DNA of 7,507 bases, from the NCBI GenBank assembly GCA_937967875.1, contig CALBTQ010000476.1, positions 1 through 7,507 of the forward strand, read 5' to 3'. Source of the stretch: an uncultured Pseudomonadota bacterium (GTDB lineage Bacteria; Lernaellota; Lernaellaia; Lernaellales; Lernaellaceae). Below, piece after piece: positions 1 to 7,006 of the stretch. Every line of letters starts with the position of its first letter. Within the stretch, counting starts at the first letter, position 1. The translations under genes were made by a program, and so were the position numbers. The notes beneath the pieces are model-generated. The model made no database searches. It was not told the origin of the DNA and saw only the letters and a program-made list of their open reading frames with translations.

Positions 1-48
1 CGATATCGTATTCGGTGACTGGAGTTCAGACGTGTGCTCTTCCGATCT
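1..48 (+). other. Illumina sequencing adapter left on the contig end
   Basis: Bases 15-48 match, from memory, the full 34-base Illumina TruSeq index-side (read 2) adapter, ending in GCTCTTCCGATCT just before the insert. Bases 7-14 would then be an eight-base sample index, and bases 1-6 (CGATAT) differ by one base from the CGAGAT end of the P7 oligonucleotide; that part is inference. This is library-construction DNA, not genome. Translated in the frame of the next gene it gives the residues CSSDL after a GTG, a false N-terminus common in uncurated metagenome proteins. Genomic sequence starts at about base 49. Confidence 0.97.
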
Positions 49-49
49 C

Positions 50-1567
50 GAGGGTCTGACCTACGGCGGCAACGAGACGGCCAACGACTTCGCGCAGTTC
101 ATGCAGGCGTACCAGACCGTCACGGGCAAGGGACGCGAGACGATCATCCAAGTGCCGCGCGAGCCGGTGAAGCTCTTCCCGCTGATCGACCGCTACCTGC
201 GCACGCGCATCGCCGAACGCAAGAGCATCGCGCTGGTCATCGAGTACGCCGATCTGATCGCGCCGCAGAGCGAGGCGGGGTACCTGAGCGACGCGGACCG
301 CGCCAGCATCATCTATTTGCGCAACTGGGCCGACGACCCGGCCATTTTGCAGGCCGACGTGACCGTGTGCCTGCTCACCGAGCACCTGAGCCGCCTGCAC
401 CAGGACGTGGTGCGCAACCCGTACATGGCGTCGGTGGAGATCGCGCTGCCCGACCGCACCGAGCGCATCGAGTTCATCCGCGCGCAGACGACGGGCCAGG
501 CGTGGGAGAAGCTGTCGGCGATCAAGATCGAGGCGGTGGCCGAACTGACCGGCGGTCTGAGCCGCGTGCACATCCGCCATTTGCTGGCCGAGACGCTGCG
601 CCACCAGCAGCAGTTGACGATGAAGCACCTGATGCAGCGCAAAAAGGAGCTGATCGAGGCCGAGTGCTTCGGGCTGCTCGAATTCATTCAGCCGCGCTTC
701 AACCTGGACATGGTCGCCGGGGCGGGCGAAGCGGTGGCCGAGCTCAAGGCGGCGGCGAAAATGCTGCGCGAGGGACGCCTCGACGTGCTGCCGATGGGCT
801 ATTTGATCTGCGGTCCGGTGGGCACGGGCAAGACGTTTCTGGCCACCTGCTTCACCGGCGAGATCGGCGTGCCGATGGTCAAGCTGCTCAACATCCGCAG
901 CCAATGGCAGGGCGTGACCGAATCGAATCTGCAAAAGCTGCTGGCGATCTTCCGCGCGATGGGTCCGCTGGGCGTGGTGATCGACGAAGCCGACACCTGG
1001 ATCGGCGACCGTGACGCGGCGGGCGATTCGGGCACCAGTTCGCGCATCTTCGGCACGATCGCCTCGTTCATGGCCGACACGGCCAACCGCGGCCACGTCA
1101 TCTGGTTTTTGCTCACCGCCCGGCCCGACCTGCTGCCGGTGGACATCAAGCGCCAGGGCCGCGCCGAGGAGCACATCGCGCTGTTTCATCCGGCGACGGC
1201 GAAAGACCGCGACGACCTGTTCGCGGTGTTCGTCAAAAAGAACAACATCAAAACCAAGCTCGCCTCGATCGAGAAGGAATACCAGGCGGCCGGCGCGCCG
1301 CGGCTGTCGGGCGCAGACATCGAGTCGATCTGCATTCGCGCCAAGAAACACGCGGCGTTGCGCGGCGGCAAAACGGTGACCGCCAACGACTTCCACAAGG
1401 CGTTCACGCAATTCATTCCGCCGGTGTACGCCGAGGAGATCGACTATCAGACGATGGCCGCGGTGATGGAGTGCACCAACCGCGACCTGCTGCCGCCGCA
1501 GTACCGCGACATGCCGCGCAAGGAAGTGGCCGAACAGTTGCGGCGACTCAAGGTGTTGATCGATTGA
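50..1567 (+). CDS. Tandem AAA+ ATPase, 5' truncated at the contig edge
   Basis: This is the C-terminal 505 residues of a two-module AAA+ ATPase; the true start is lost upstream of the adapter. Numbering is from the codon at base 50. The first module shows only its later half: a Walker B-like strand with EYAD in place of the usual DExx (about residues 60-70), then a segment ending in PDRTERIEF that resembles the end of an AAA second region of homology. A charged helical linker (about 185-225) leads to a complete second module: Walker A GPVGTGKT (255-262), Walker B VVIDEAD (309-315), and a sensor 1/second region of homology with TARPD (356-360) followed by RQGR, like classical Cdc48/Vps4/FtsH-type AAA domains. 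The first module may be degenerate, but its Walker A would lie in the missing part. AAA proteins of this kind remodel or unfold proteins; the partner is unknown. No signal peptide or membrane segment is visible. The stop overlaps the start of the glycosyltransferase gene, suggesting co-translation. Confidence 0.85.
   Translation, partial: EGLTYGGNETANDFAQFMQAYQTVTGKGRETIIQVPREPVKLFPLIDRYLRTRIAERKSIALVIEYADLIAPQSEAGYLSDADRASIIYLRNWADDPAILQADVTVCLLTEHLSRLHQDVVRNPYMASVEIALPDRTERIEFIRAQTTGQAWEKLSAIKIEAVAELTGGLSRVHIRHLLAETLRHQQQLTMKHLMQRKKELIEAECFGLLEFIQPRFNLDMVAGAGEAVAELKAAAKMLREGRLDVLPMGYLICGPVGTGKTFLATCFTGEIGVPMVKLLNIRSQWQGVTESNLQKLLAIFRAMGPLGVVIDEADTWIGDRDAAGDSGTSSRIFGTIASFMADTANRGHVIWFLLTARPDLLPVDIKRQGRAEEHIALFHPATAKDRDDLFAVFVKKNNIKTKLASIEKEYQAAGAPRLSGADIESICIRAKKHAALRGGKTVTANDFHKAFTQFIPPVYAEEIDYQTMAAVMECTNRDLLPPQYRDMPRKEVAEQLRRLKVLID
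1550..1555 (+). promoter_or_regulatory. Ribosome binding site that fixes the TTG start of the GT2 gene
   Basis: AAGGTG lies inside the last codons of the AAA+ gene, eight bases before the TTG at 1564. No other start codon near the beginning of the conserved GT2 fold has a comparable site. The frame stays open upstream to about 1471, but that stretch is the AAA+ coding sequence read out of frame. Confidence 0.55.
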
Positions 1568-2574
1568 CGAGCGCGACGGTCAGCGTGCTGCTGCCCGCCC
1601 GCGACGAGGCGGCGACGATCGCCCAGGCGCTGGCCGATCTGCAAAACCAAACGTATACCGATTTGGAAATCATCGTCGTCGACGACGGCTCGCGCGACGA
1701 AACGCAGGCGATCGTCGCGGCGCTCGCGCAAACCGATGCGCGTATCCGGTTGTTGCGGCAAGAAGCGCGGGGGATCGTCGCGGCGCTCAACGAGGCGCTG
1801 CACGAAGCGTGCGGCGCGTTCATCGCCCGCATGGACGCGGACGATCGCTGCGCGCCGGATCGGCTGGCGCGGCAGTCGGCGCTGCTTGACGAACGAGCGG
1901 ACATCGCCTGCGCCTCGTGCCTGATCGCGCCGCCGCCGGGCGAAACGTGGGCGGGCGGTTATCGCGAATACGCGCGGTGGGTCAACGCGCTGGTCGAGCC
2001 GGCGGACATCGCGCGCGAACGGTTCATTGAGTGCCCGCTGGTGCACCCGACGATGCTGTGGCGACGAGACGTGCTGGAAACCTTGGGCGGCTGGCGCGCG
2101 GGCGATTTTCCGGAGGATTACGACCTGGCGCTGCGGCTGCATGCGGCGGGGTACGCGGCGGCGAAGGTCGACGCGCCGTTGTACTTCTGGCGCGATCGGG
2201 CGCAACGGGCGAGCCGGGTGGATCCGCGTTACCGGCCCGCGGCGTTCGCGGCGCTCAAGGCGCGGTATCTGGCGGCGGGGCCGCTGGCGGGAAAAAGCGA
2301 GGCGGTCGTCTGGGGGGCGGGGAAAATGAGCCGACGGCTCGTGCGACCGCTGCAACAATCGGGCGTGCGCGTGATCGCCTGGCTGGACATCGATCCGCGC
2401 AAGATCGGCCGCGTGCATGCGGGCGCGCCGGTGATCGACGCGGCGCAGGTCGGCGAGTATCGCGCCTGGCCGGTGCTGGTGTACGTAGGGCGGCGCGGAG
2501 CGCGCGAGTTGATTCGCCCGCGCTTGCGCGAAGCGGGGTTTACCGAGGGCGTGGATGCGTGGTTTTGCGCGTGA
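1564..2574 (+). CDS. GT2 family glycosyltransferase with C-terminal Rossmann-like domain
   Basis: A 336-residue inverting GT-A glycosyltransferase, probably cytoplasmic, moving a sugar from a nucleotide donor to a glycan or lipid-linked acceptor. Visible marks: an N-terminal strand VSVLLPARDE (6-15), the donor-binding DDGS (40-43), the metal-binding DADD (91-94), an acceptor-site HPTMLWRRDV segment (161-170) and the likely catalytic acid pair in PEDYDL (183-188). From about 245 to the end comes a second domain starting VVWGAGKMSRR (248-258), a glycine-rich nucleotide-binding turn, followed by an acidic strand end (LDIDPRK). This resembles the small Rossmann-like tails found on some GT2 proteins; its ligand is unknown. 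The TTG start overlaps the AAA+ stop in the sequence TTGA, so translation is probably coupled. The stop lies three bases from the stop of the convergent phosphoglycosyl transferase gene. Sugar specificity cannot be read from the sequence. Confidence 0.9.
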   Translation: MTSATVSVLLPARDEAATIAQALADLQNQTYTDLEIIVVDDGSRDETQAIVAALAQTDARIRLLRQEARGIVAALNEALHEACGAFIARMDADDRCAPDRLARQSALLDERADIACASCLIAPPPGETWAGGYREYARWVNALVEPADIARERFIECPLVHPTMLWRRDVLETLGGWRAGDFPEDYDLALRLHAAGYAAAKVDAPLYFWRDRAQRASRVDPRYRPAAFAALKARYLAAGPLAGKSEAVVWGAGKMSRRLVRPLQQSGVRVIAWLDIDPRKIGRVHAGAPVIDAAQVGEYRAWPVLVYVGRRGARELIRPRLREAGFTEGVDAWFCA

Positions 2575-2577
2575 GGC

Positions 2578-4011
2578 TCAGCGGCCGCCGCGTCCGAAGA
2601 GCACGACCGGAACGGTTTTCAACAAAATGATGATGTCCAACCGAAACGACCAATTGTCGATGTAGCGCAGGTCCATGGTCATCCAGTCGCCGAAATCGAT
2701 TTCGTTGCGGCCGCCGATCTGCCAGAAGCAGGTCAGGCCCGGCTTCATCGACAGGCGCCGGCGCTGCCAGCGTTCGTATTTGACCACCTCGGCGGGAATC
2801 GGCGGACGCGGCCCGACCAGGCTCATGTCGCCGCGCAGCACGTTGAACAACTGCGGCAGTTCGTCGAGGCTGTACTTGCGCAAGACGCGGCCCAGGCGCG
2901 TGATGCGCGGATCGTCTTTGATCTTGAAGACCGGCCCGCTCATCTCGTTGCGGTCCTCGAGGTCCTTTTTCAACTCCTCGGCGTTTTCGACCATCGTGCG
3001 GAATTTGTAGAACTTGAACACGCGGCCGTTCAAGCCCGAGCGCAACTGCGCGAAGAGCACCGGCCCCGGACTGCTCAGCTTGATCGCCAGGGCGATCGCA
3101 GCCAGCAGCGGCGAGAGGACGATCAACAAAATCGCCGTCGCCACCTTGTCCATGATGTTTTTCATCAGCAGTTGGCCGATCTGGCTGGGCGTGGTGGAAA
3201 AGGTGAGCAGCGGGGTTTCGCCCAACGCGCGCAGGCTGGTGCGGGCGATGTTGGGCTTGAACCAATCGGCCAGCACGCTAAAGCGCACGCCGACTTCCTC
3301 GCAGGCGAAGACCAGCGCGTTGAGGTCCTCGACCTCCTTGGGGCCCATCGCGTAGAAGACCTCGTCGGCGCTGTAGTTGAGCAGCACGTCGTAGAGTTCG
3401 CCGACGCGGCCGATCACCGGGGCGTCGTGAAAGCGCGGGCCGGTCTTGGCCGGATCGGGCGCGAGCACGCCGATGAGCCGATAACCCATGTCCGGCTGCG
3501 TGCGCAGGCGGTCGATCAACCGCCCGGCCTGGTCGCCCGCGCCGATGACCAGCGCGTTGATCTGGTTGTAGCCGTGCTCCTGTAACTTGCCCAACACATA
3601 TTTGAGCATGCCCTTCACGCCGAAGAGCAGCAGCAGTTTGACCAGCGCATACACGCCCAGCAGCAAACGCGAGACGTCCTGAATGCGCAGCAAAAAAAGC
3701 ACGGCGATCAGCAGGAGGAAACCGACGACGGTCGCTTTACCGAGGTTGAGGATCGTGTCGAAGAGCGTCAGCGTGCGGCCGTAGGTGTAGAACCCGAACA
3801 GATACAATAGCGCCAGGAACATCGCCAGGTCGCAGACCATCACCCAGCCATAGTGGCTCAACTCGTACAACTGGCGCGCCTGGTACGGATCGGGCAGGAA
3901 CTGCTTGAGCGAATCGACCAGGAAGTGCGCCAGGAAGAACGAGATAATGATGACCAGGGCGTCCGTCGCGACGATGAAGGCGCTAAGGCCGGAAAATCGT
4001 TCACGGTTCAT
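2578..4011 (-). CDS. Polyprenyl-phosphate phosphoglycosyl transferase (WbaP/WcaJ/EpsE type)
   Basis: A 477-residue membrane enzyme of the polyprenyl glycosylphosphotransferase family. Family members transfer a sugar phosphate from a nucleotide sugar to undecaprenyl phosphate, starting exopolysaccharide, capsule or O-antigen repeat units at the inner membrane. Four N-terminal hydrophobic segments (about 11-33, 54-76, 92-108, 112-132) precede a Rossmann-like region with ALVIGAGDQAG (153-163). A further hydrophobic re-entrant helix (about 288-311) anchors the C-terminal catalytic domain. There the family motifs are intact: KFRTM (336-340), DELPQLFNVLRGDMSLVGPRP (383-403, with the catalytic Asp-Glu pair at 383-384) and KPGLTCFWQIGGR (423-435). 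Length and architecture are normal for the long form of the family. The ATG at 4011 has only a weak ribosome binding site (GGGTAAG). It lies 46 bases after the methyltransferase stop, so it is probably the last gene of that operon. The first sugar cannot be predicted. Confidence 0.96.
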   Translation of the reverse strand: MNRERFSGLSAFIVATDALVIIISFFLAHFLVDSLKQFLPDPYQARQLYELSHYGWVMVCDLAMFLALLYLFGFYTYGRTLTLFDTILNLGKATVVGFLLLIAVLFLLRIQDVSRLLLGVYALVKLLLLFGVKGMLKYVLGKLQEHGYNQINALVIGAGDQAGRLIDRLRTQPDMGYRLIGVLAPDPAKTGPRFHDAPVIGRVGELYDVLLNYSADEVFYAMGPKEVEDLNALVFACEEVGVRFSVLADWFKPNIARTSLRALGETPLLTFSTTPSQIGQLLMKNIMDKVATAILLIVLSPLLAAIALAIKLSSPGPVLFAQLRSGLNGRVFKFYKFRTMVENAEELKKDLEDRNEMSGPVFKIKDDPRITRLGRVLRKYSLDELPQLFNVLRGDMSLVGPRPPIPAEVVKYERWQRRRLSMKPGLTCFWQIGGRNEIDFGDWMTMDLRYIDNWSFRLDIIILLKTVPVVLFGRGGR

Positions 4012-4057
4012 CGCTTACCCATCGTTTCGCCGACTCAACGAAAACAGTCTATCGCGC

Positions 4058-4858
4058 TTAGCGCACGGTGGCAACAGCCAGCAGAATGTCGCCCAGGTTG
4101 ATCGACAAACGCTTGTCGGAGCGACCCAGGCGCCTAACCAGACCGGCCAGTGCGGGGCTGTAATAACGGCGCAGGCGGTCGGCGAGCAAGGCGACGGAGG
4201 CGATCTTGCCCACCGGGCGCAGGTCGACGACAGCCCAGCCGGTGCGCTCCAGGCTGCGGCGCAACGTATAGGGCTCGAAGAAGCGCTCGTGGTCGGGGAT
4301 GAACTGCCGCCAACGACGGCCCAGCAGTTTGCGCGACCAGGCGGCGAAGTTGGGCACCTCGATCAGCAACGCGCCGGCCGGATGCAGCAAGGCGCGCGCC
4401 CGCTCGAGCGCGACGAGGGGATCGGCGAAATGTTCGAGCACGTGAATCATCGTGATCGCATCATAGGGACCGGTCAGCGGCGCGTCTTCCAACGTGCCCT
4501 GCACGACGGTCAGACCCTTGGCGCGCGCCAGTTCGACGCCCACCGGCGAGGGCTCGACGCCCTCGGCGAGAAATCCCAGCTCCTGCGCGGCCAACGTAAA
4601 GTTGCCGTCGTAGCAACCCACGTCCAGCAAGCGGCGGCCGGGCAAGGCGACGCGGCGTTCGAGGCGACCGAGGCGGTCTTGCGCGTTGAGGCGATAGACG
4701 GCCGGATCGTCGGTGAAGGCGGGCGCGTCGGCGCGGACATCGCCCGGCGGCGCGGAGTAGACGAAGCCGCAGGCCGTGCAGCGCTGCACGTCGCCGCTGC
4801 GCGTGCGCCGGTAGAGCGTCGTACGGGCGACGGCGGCGCACAGCGGGCAGACGATCAT
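4058..4858 (-). CDS. Class I SAM methyltransferase with N-terminal zinc ribbon
   Basis: A 266-residue SAM-dependent methyltransferase, probably soluble. It begins with a small zinc-ribbon-like module with cysteines at 4, 7, 27 and 30 (CPLC and CTAC). The Rossmann methyltransferase core follows: motif I LLDVGCYDG (77-85), the acidic end of strand 2 in GVEP (E102), and VLEH (140-143), typical of the Methyltransf_23/11 type. A later segment, PDHERFFEPYTL, is like those in methyltransferases of glycan clusters. The frame stays open far upstream, but that stretch is the glycosyltransferase gene out of frame. The ATG at 4858 was chosen because it overlaps the upstream stop as ATGA, has GGAGAA six bases before it, and starts right at the zinc ribbon. 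Family and context suggest methylation of a sugar, perhaps as a chain-end cap. The exact acceptor is unknown. Confidence 0.9.
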   Translation of the reverse strand: MIVCPLCAAVARTTLYRRTRSGDVQRCTACGFVYSAPPGDVRADAPAFTDDPAVYRLNAQDRLGRLERRVALPGRRLLDVGCYDGNFTLAAQELGFLAEGVEPSPVGVELARAKGLTVVQGTLEDAPLTGPYDAITMIHVLEHFADPLVALERARALLHPAGALLIEVPNFAAWSRKLLGRRWRQFIPDHERFFEPYTLRRSLERTGWAVVDLRPVGKIASVALLADRLRRYYSPALAGLVRRLGRSDKRLSINLGDILLAVATVR

Positions 4859-5961
4859 CGGCGATTCTCCAACACGAGGTTGTATTGCCGCTCGACCTGG
4901 CGGGCGATTTTTTCCCAGCCGTAATTGTTGATGACGTGGCGGCGGGCCGTTTCGCCCATGGCGATCGCCCGCGGATCGGCCAGCAGCCGTTCGAGCTTGG
5001 CGGCCAGGTGGTCGGAATCGCCCTTGTTGAAGAAGACGCAGAACTCGCCTTCCTTGTCGGCGATTTCGCAGCAAGCCTCGATGTTGCTGACCAGACACGG
5101 CAGGCCGTAGCTCCACGCTTCCAACAGCGCGACGGGCATGCCCTCGTGGTCGGAGGGCAGCACGAAGGCGGCGGCGTTGGAAAACAGCTCGGTCAGCGCC
5201 TCGCCTTCCTGGTAGCCGACGAACAGCGTTCGCGCGTCGGCGTCGCGTTTGAGCATCTTCACGTAATCGTCGGTGTGGCTGGTGCCGCCGGCGATGATCA
5301 ACTTGCGCTTGCTGACCACCCGGTGGTAGGCGCGCACGAGGTGATGTACGCCCTTTTCCGGGCTGAGACGACCGGCGTAGAGCACGTAATCGCCGCCCTG
5401 CAGGCCCCATTGTTCCTTGATGATCCGCGGCGGGCGGATCGTGGGGATCGTCACGCCGTTGGGGATGTGCACGACCGGCGTGCGCTCGTTGACGTGCCGC
5501 CGGGCGATCGATTCGCTGACGCAGATGACGCGGTCGGCGTACTTGATCGTCTTGCGTTCGGCGCGACGCAGATACCACTTGGCGAAGGCGCCCCATTTGT
5601 CGCGCAGGTAGTCGAGGCTGTGGATGGTGGCGATCACCGGCACGCCGCGCATGCGCGTGAGCCAGGCGAAGGACGCCGGGCCGATGGCGTGGAAATGCAC
5701 CAGGTCGTAATCCTGCTTGCCGGCGTGCAGCGCGCTGAAGATCGTGTGGATCGTTGCGTCCAGGTGCTTGGTGTGGATCGTCGGGCGCAGCAGCGTCTGG
5801 ATACCGCGCACGTCGACGGCCTCGGGCGTGTAGTGCCGGCGCACGTAAGCGGTGACCTCGTGGCCGCGCGCGACCAGCGCCGCGCCCAGTTCCTCGACAT
5901 GCCGCTCGACGCCGCCGAAAGTGCCGGGCAGACCCTTCAAACCGATCATCGCCACGTGCAT
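4855..5961 (-). CDS. GT4-type (GT-B fold) glycosyltransferase
   Basis: A 368-residue retaining glycosyltransferase with a GT-B fold. The N-terminal half starts MHVAMIGLKGLPGTFGGVER, the glycine-rich opening seen in rhamnosyltransferase-like members with a DUF1972-type N-terminus. The C-terminal half has PNGV (167-170), YAGRLSPEKGVHHL (195-208) and the EX7E donor-site motif, E273 and E281, in EGMPVALLE. Length is normal. It would add a sugar from a nucleotide donor to the lipid-linked glycan begun by the phosphoglycosyl transferase of the same operon. The ATG at 5961 was chosen because it shares one base with the upstream stop (TGATG), has a strong GGGGAGG site (5967-5973) five bases before it, and begins the conserved fold. 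The longer open frame upstream is the radical SAM gene out of frame. The stop overlaps the methyltransferase start by four bases. Rhamnose specificity is only a possibility. Confidence 0.94.
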   Translation of the reverse strand: MHVAMIGLKGLPGTFGGVERHVEELGAALVARGHEVTAYVRRHYTPEAVDVRGIQTLLRPTIHTKHLDATIHTIFSALHAGKQDYDLVHFHAIGPASFAWLTRMRGVPVIATIHSLDYLRDKWGAFAKWYLRRAERKTIKYADRVICVSESIARRHVNERTPVVHIPNGVTIPTIRPPRIIKEQWGLQGGDYVLYAGRLSPEKGVHHLVRAYHRVVSKRKLIIAGGTSHTDDYVKMLKRDADARTLFVGYQEGEALTELFSNAAAFVLPSDHEGMPVALLEAWSYGLPCLVSNIEACCEIADKEGEFCVFFNKGDSDHLAAKLERLLADPRAIAMGETARRHVINNYGWEKIARQVERQYNLVLENRR

Positions 5962-6962
5962 CAGAGCCTCCCCGCCAGCGCCGCCAGGCGGTCGCGCAGG
6001 ACATCGACCGTGGTGGTGGTCAGTTCGCGCCGCATCAGCGGCGAAACGGTGCAGGTCATCCAGCAGTGCGCGGCGCAATGGTCGACGCGCGTGAGCAACT
6101 CGGGTTTTTGGCGCAGCAAGTTGTCGTACCCTTCCTCGATGCGGCCCAGCGGCCAATCTTTGATGTGACAGGGGAACGCGATGCCATAAGGATCCAGGTA
6201 GAAAAAGTCGCGGCCCGCCGGGCAGGCGATTTTGCGCGGCCGCCCCGCGAGCATGTCGATCAACCCGGCGGTGAAATAGGCGCGGAACCAGTTTTTCACC
6301 TGCCACGAATGCAATTGCCGCCCACGCAGTTCGCGATAAACGCGCTCGGCCGCGGCCAGGTCGGGCAGCGAATCGTCCTGATCGCCGAAGAATATCGGCG
6401 AGCTGTGGGCGATCGTCGAGGTGAATTGCAAACCTTCATGGTGCGCCTTGTCGTACAGCGGCAGCAGCTCGTCCTCGTTGCCCTTGACCATGGTGAAGCC
6501 GACGCCCAGATCGGCGATGCCCGCCGCGCGCAGGGCGTCGAGCGAAGCCCAGGCTTTGTCCAGTGCGCCGGGGATGCCGCGGATGCGGTCGTGCGTGGCG
6601 GCGTTGATGCCGTCGACGCTAATGCGCACGCCCAGGCGTTTGGACAGCCGCCGCAGCGCCGGGGCGATATTGCCGATGCGTTCGGGCAGCAGACCGTTGC
6701 TGGAAATGACGATGCGCGCGCGGGGAGCGCGTTCGAGCATGACGGCGACGATGCGGTCCAGGTCATCGCGCAGAAAGGGCTCGCCGCCGGTGATGTTGAT
6801 TTCGCGCAGCGTGCGCGGCAGGTGGTAGTAGACGCTGGGCTCGACCTCGTCGGCCGGCTCCTTGCGCCAGATGCCGCACATCGCGCAGCGCGCGTTGCAG
6901 CGGTAGGTGACGGCAATGATCGCCTGACTGGGCCGAATGGAGTTCATCAGCGCATTATGCAT
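5961..6962 (-). CDS. Radical SAM protein with SPASM-like C-terminal cysteines
   Basis: A 333-residue radical SAM enzyme. Numbering is from the ATG at 6962. The cluster motif is CNARCAMC (cysteines 22, 26, 29), which binds a 4Fe-4S cluster and cleaves SAM. The SAM-binding GGEP follows at 59-62, then strands ISSNG and VRISVDG typical of the barrel. The C-terminal part carries five more cysteines (247, 265, 296, 300, 304) in CPAG, PCH and CAAHCWMTC, the pattern of a SPASM or twitch region holding auxiliary Fe-S clusters. SPASM enzymes modify peptides, proteins or sugars; the substrate here is unknown. No obvious peptide-maturase partner is adjacent, and the co-transcribed genes make glycans. The start is uncertain: a TTG at 6965, ATG at 6962 and ATG at 6947 are in frame, and none has its own ribosome binding site. 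ATG 6962 is preferred because the stop of a short upstream ORF overlaps it. The stop shares one base with the next gene's ATG. Confidence 0.92.
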   Translation of the reverse strand: MHNALMNSIRPSQAIIAVTYRCNARCAMCGIWRKEPADEVEPSVYYHLPRTLREINITGGEPFLRDDLDRIVAVMLERAPRARIVISSNGLLPERIGNIAPALRRLSKRLGVRISVDGINAATHDRIRGIPGALDKAWASLDALRAAGIADLGVGFTMVKGNEDELLPLYDKAHHEGLQFTSTIAHSSPIFFGDQDDSLPDLAAAERVYRELRGRQLHSWQVKNWFRAYFTAGLIDMLAGRPRKIACPAGRDFFYLDPYGIAFPCHIKDWPLGRIEEGYDNLLRQKPELLTRVDHCAAHCWMTCTVSPLMRRELTTTTVDVLRDRLAALAGRL

Positions 6963-7003
6963 CAAGATACAATTGTTGGGTAGAAGAAAGGGGGGAGAAG
7001 CAT
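6962..7003 (-). CDS. Possible 13-residue leader ORF coupled to the radical SAM gene
   Basis: A short open frame, MLLPPFFYPTIVS and stop, has a GAGG sequence (7012-7015) eight bases before its ATG. Its TGA shares one base with the ATG at 6962 of the radical SAM gene (TGATG), the same junction seen between the radical SAM and GT4 genes. Since the radical SAM start has no ribosome binding site of its own, translation of this ORF could deliver ribosomes to it. The adjacent prolines might slow translation. An ORF this short can arise by chance, and its GAGG also falls in an imperfect hairpin. The peptide resembles nothing I recognise. Confidence 0.25.
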   Translation of the reverse strand: MLLPPFFYPTIVS

Positions 7004-7006
7004 GGC

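Noticed and set aside
26..1411. Long minus-strand open frame (461 codons) opposite the AAA+ gene
   Set aside because: It is a high-GC antisense shadow: arginine-, histidine- and glutamine-rich, no known motifs, and its last residues (EIGRAHV) come from the adapter.
3905..4924. Plus-strand open frame (339 codons) across the methyltransferase and the end of the phosphoglycosyl transferase operon
   Set aside because: It spans two real gene boundaries on the other strand and shows no motif; it is a by-product of GC-rich codon use.
4859..6004. Possible 382-residue N-terminal extension of the methyltransferase, making a fusion protein
   Set aside because: The extension is the GT4 coding sequence read out of frame, is arginine-rich with no motif, and the ATG at 4858 has a good ribosome binding site and an ATGA overlap.
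4885..6168. Long plus-strand open frame (427 codons) opposite the GT4 gene
   Set aside because: The opposite strand encodes a protein with a clear GT-B fold and EX7E motif; this frame has no recognisable domain and low-complexity composition.
5962..6306. Possible 115-residue N-terminal extension of the GT4 glycosyltransferase
   Set aside because: It is the radical SAM sequence out of frame; the conserved fold begins at the ATG at 5961, which has a strong ribosome binding site.
6945..6975. Sigma-70 promoter with CATAAT as the -10 element, giving a leaderless radical SAM mRNA
   Set aside because: No acceptable -35 element lies 16-18 bases upstream; a six-base match in this context is weak evidence.
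6066..6983. Plus-strand open frame (305 codons) opposite the radical SAM gene
   Set aside because: No domain is visible and the minus strand carries intact CxxxCxxC and GGEP motifs.
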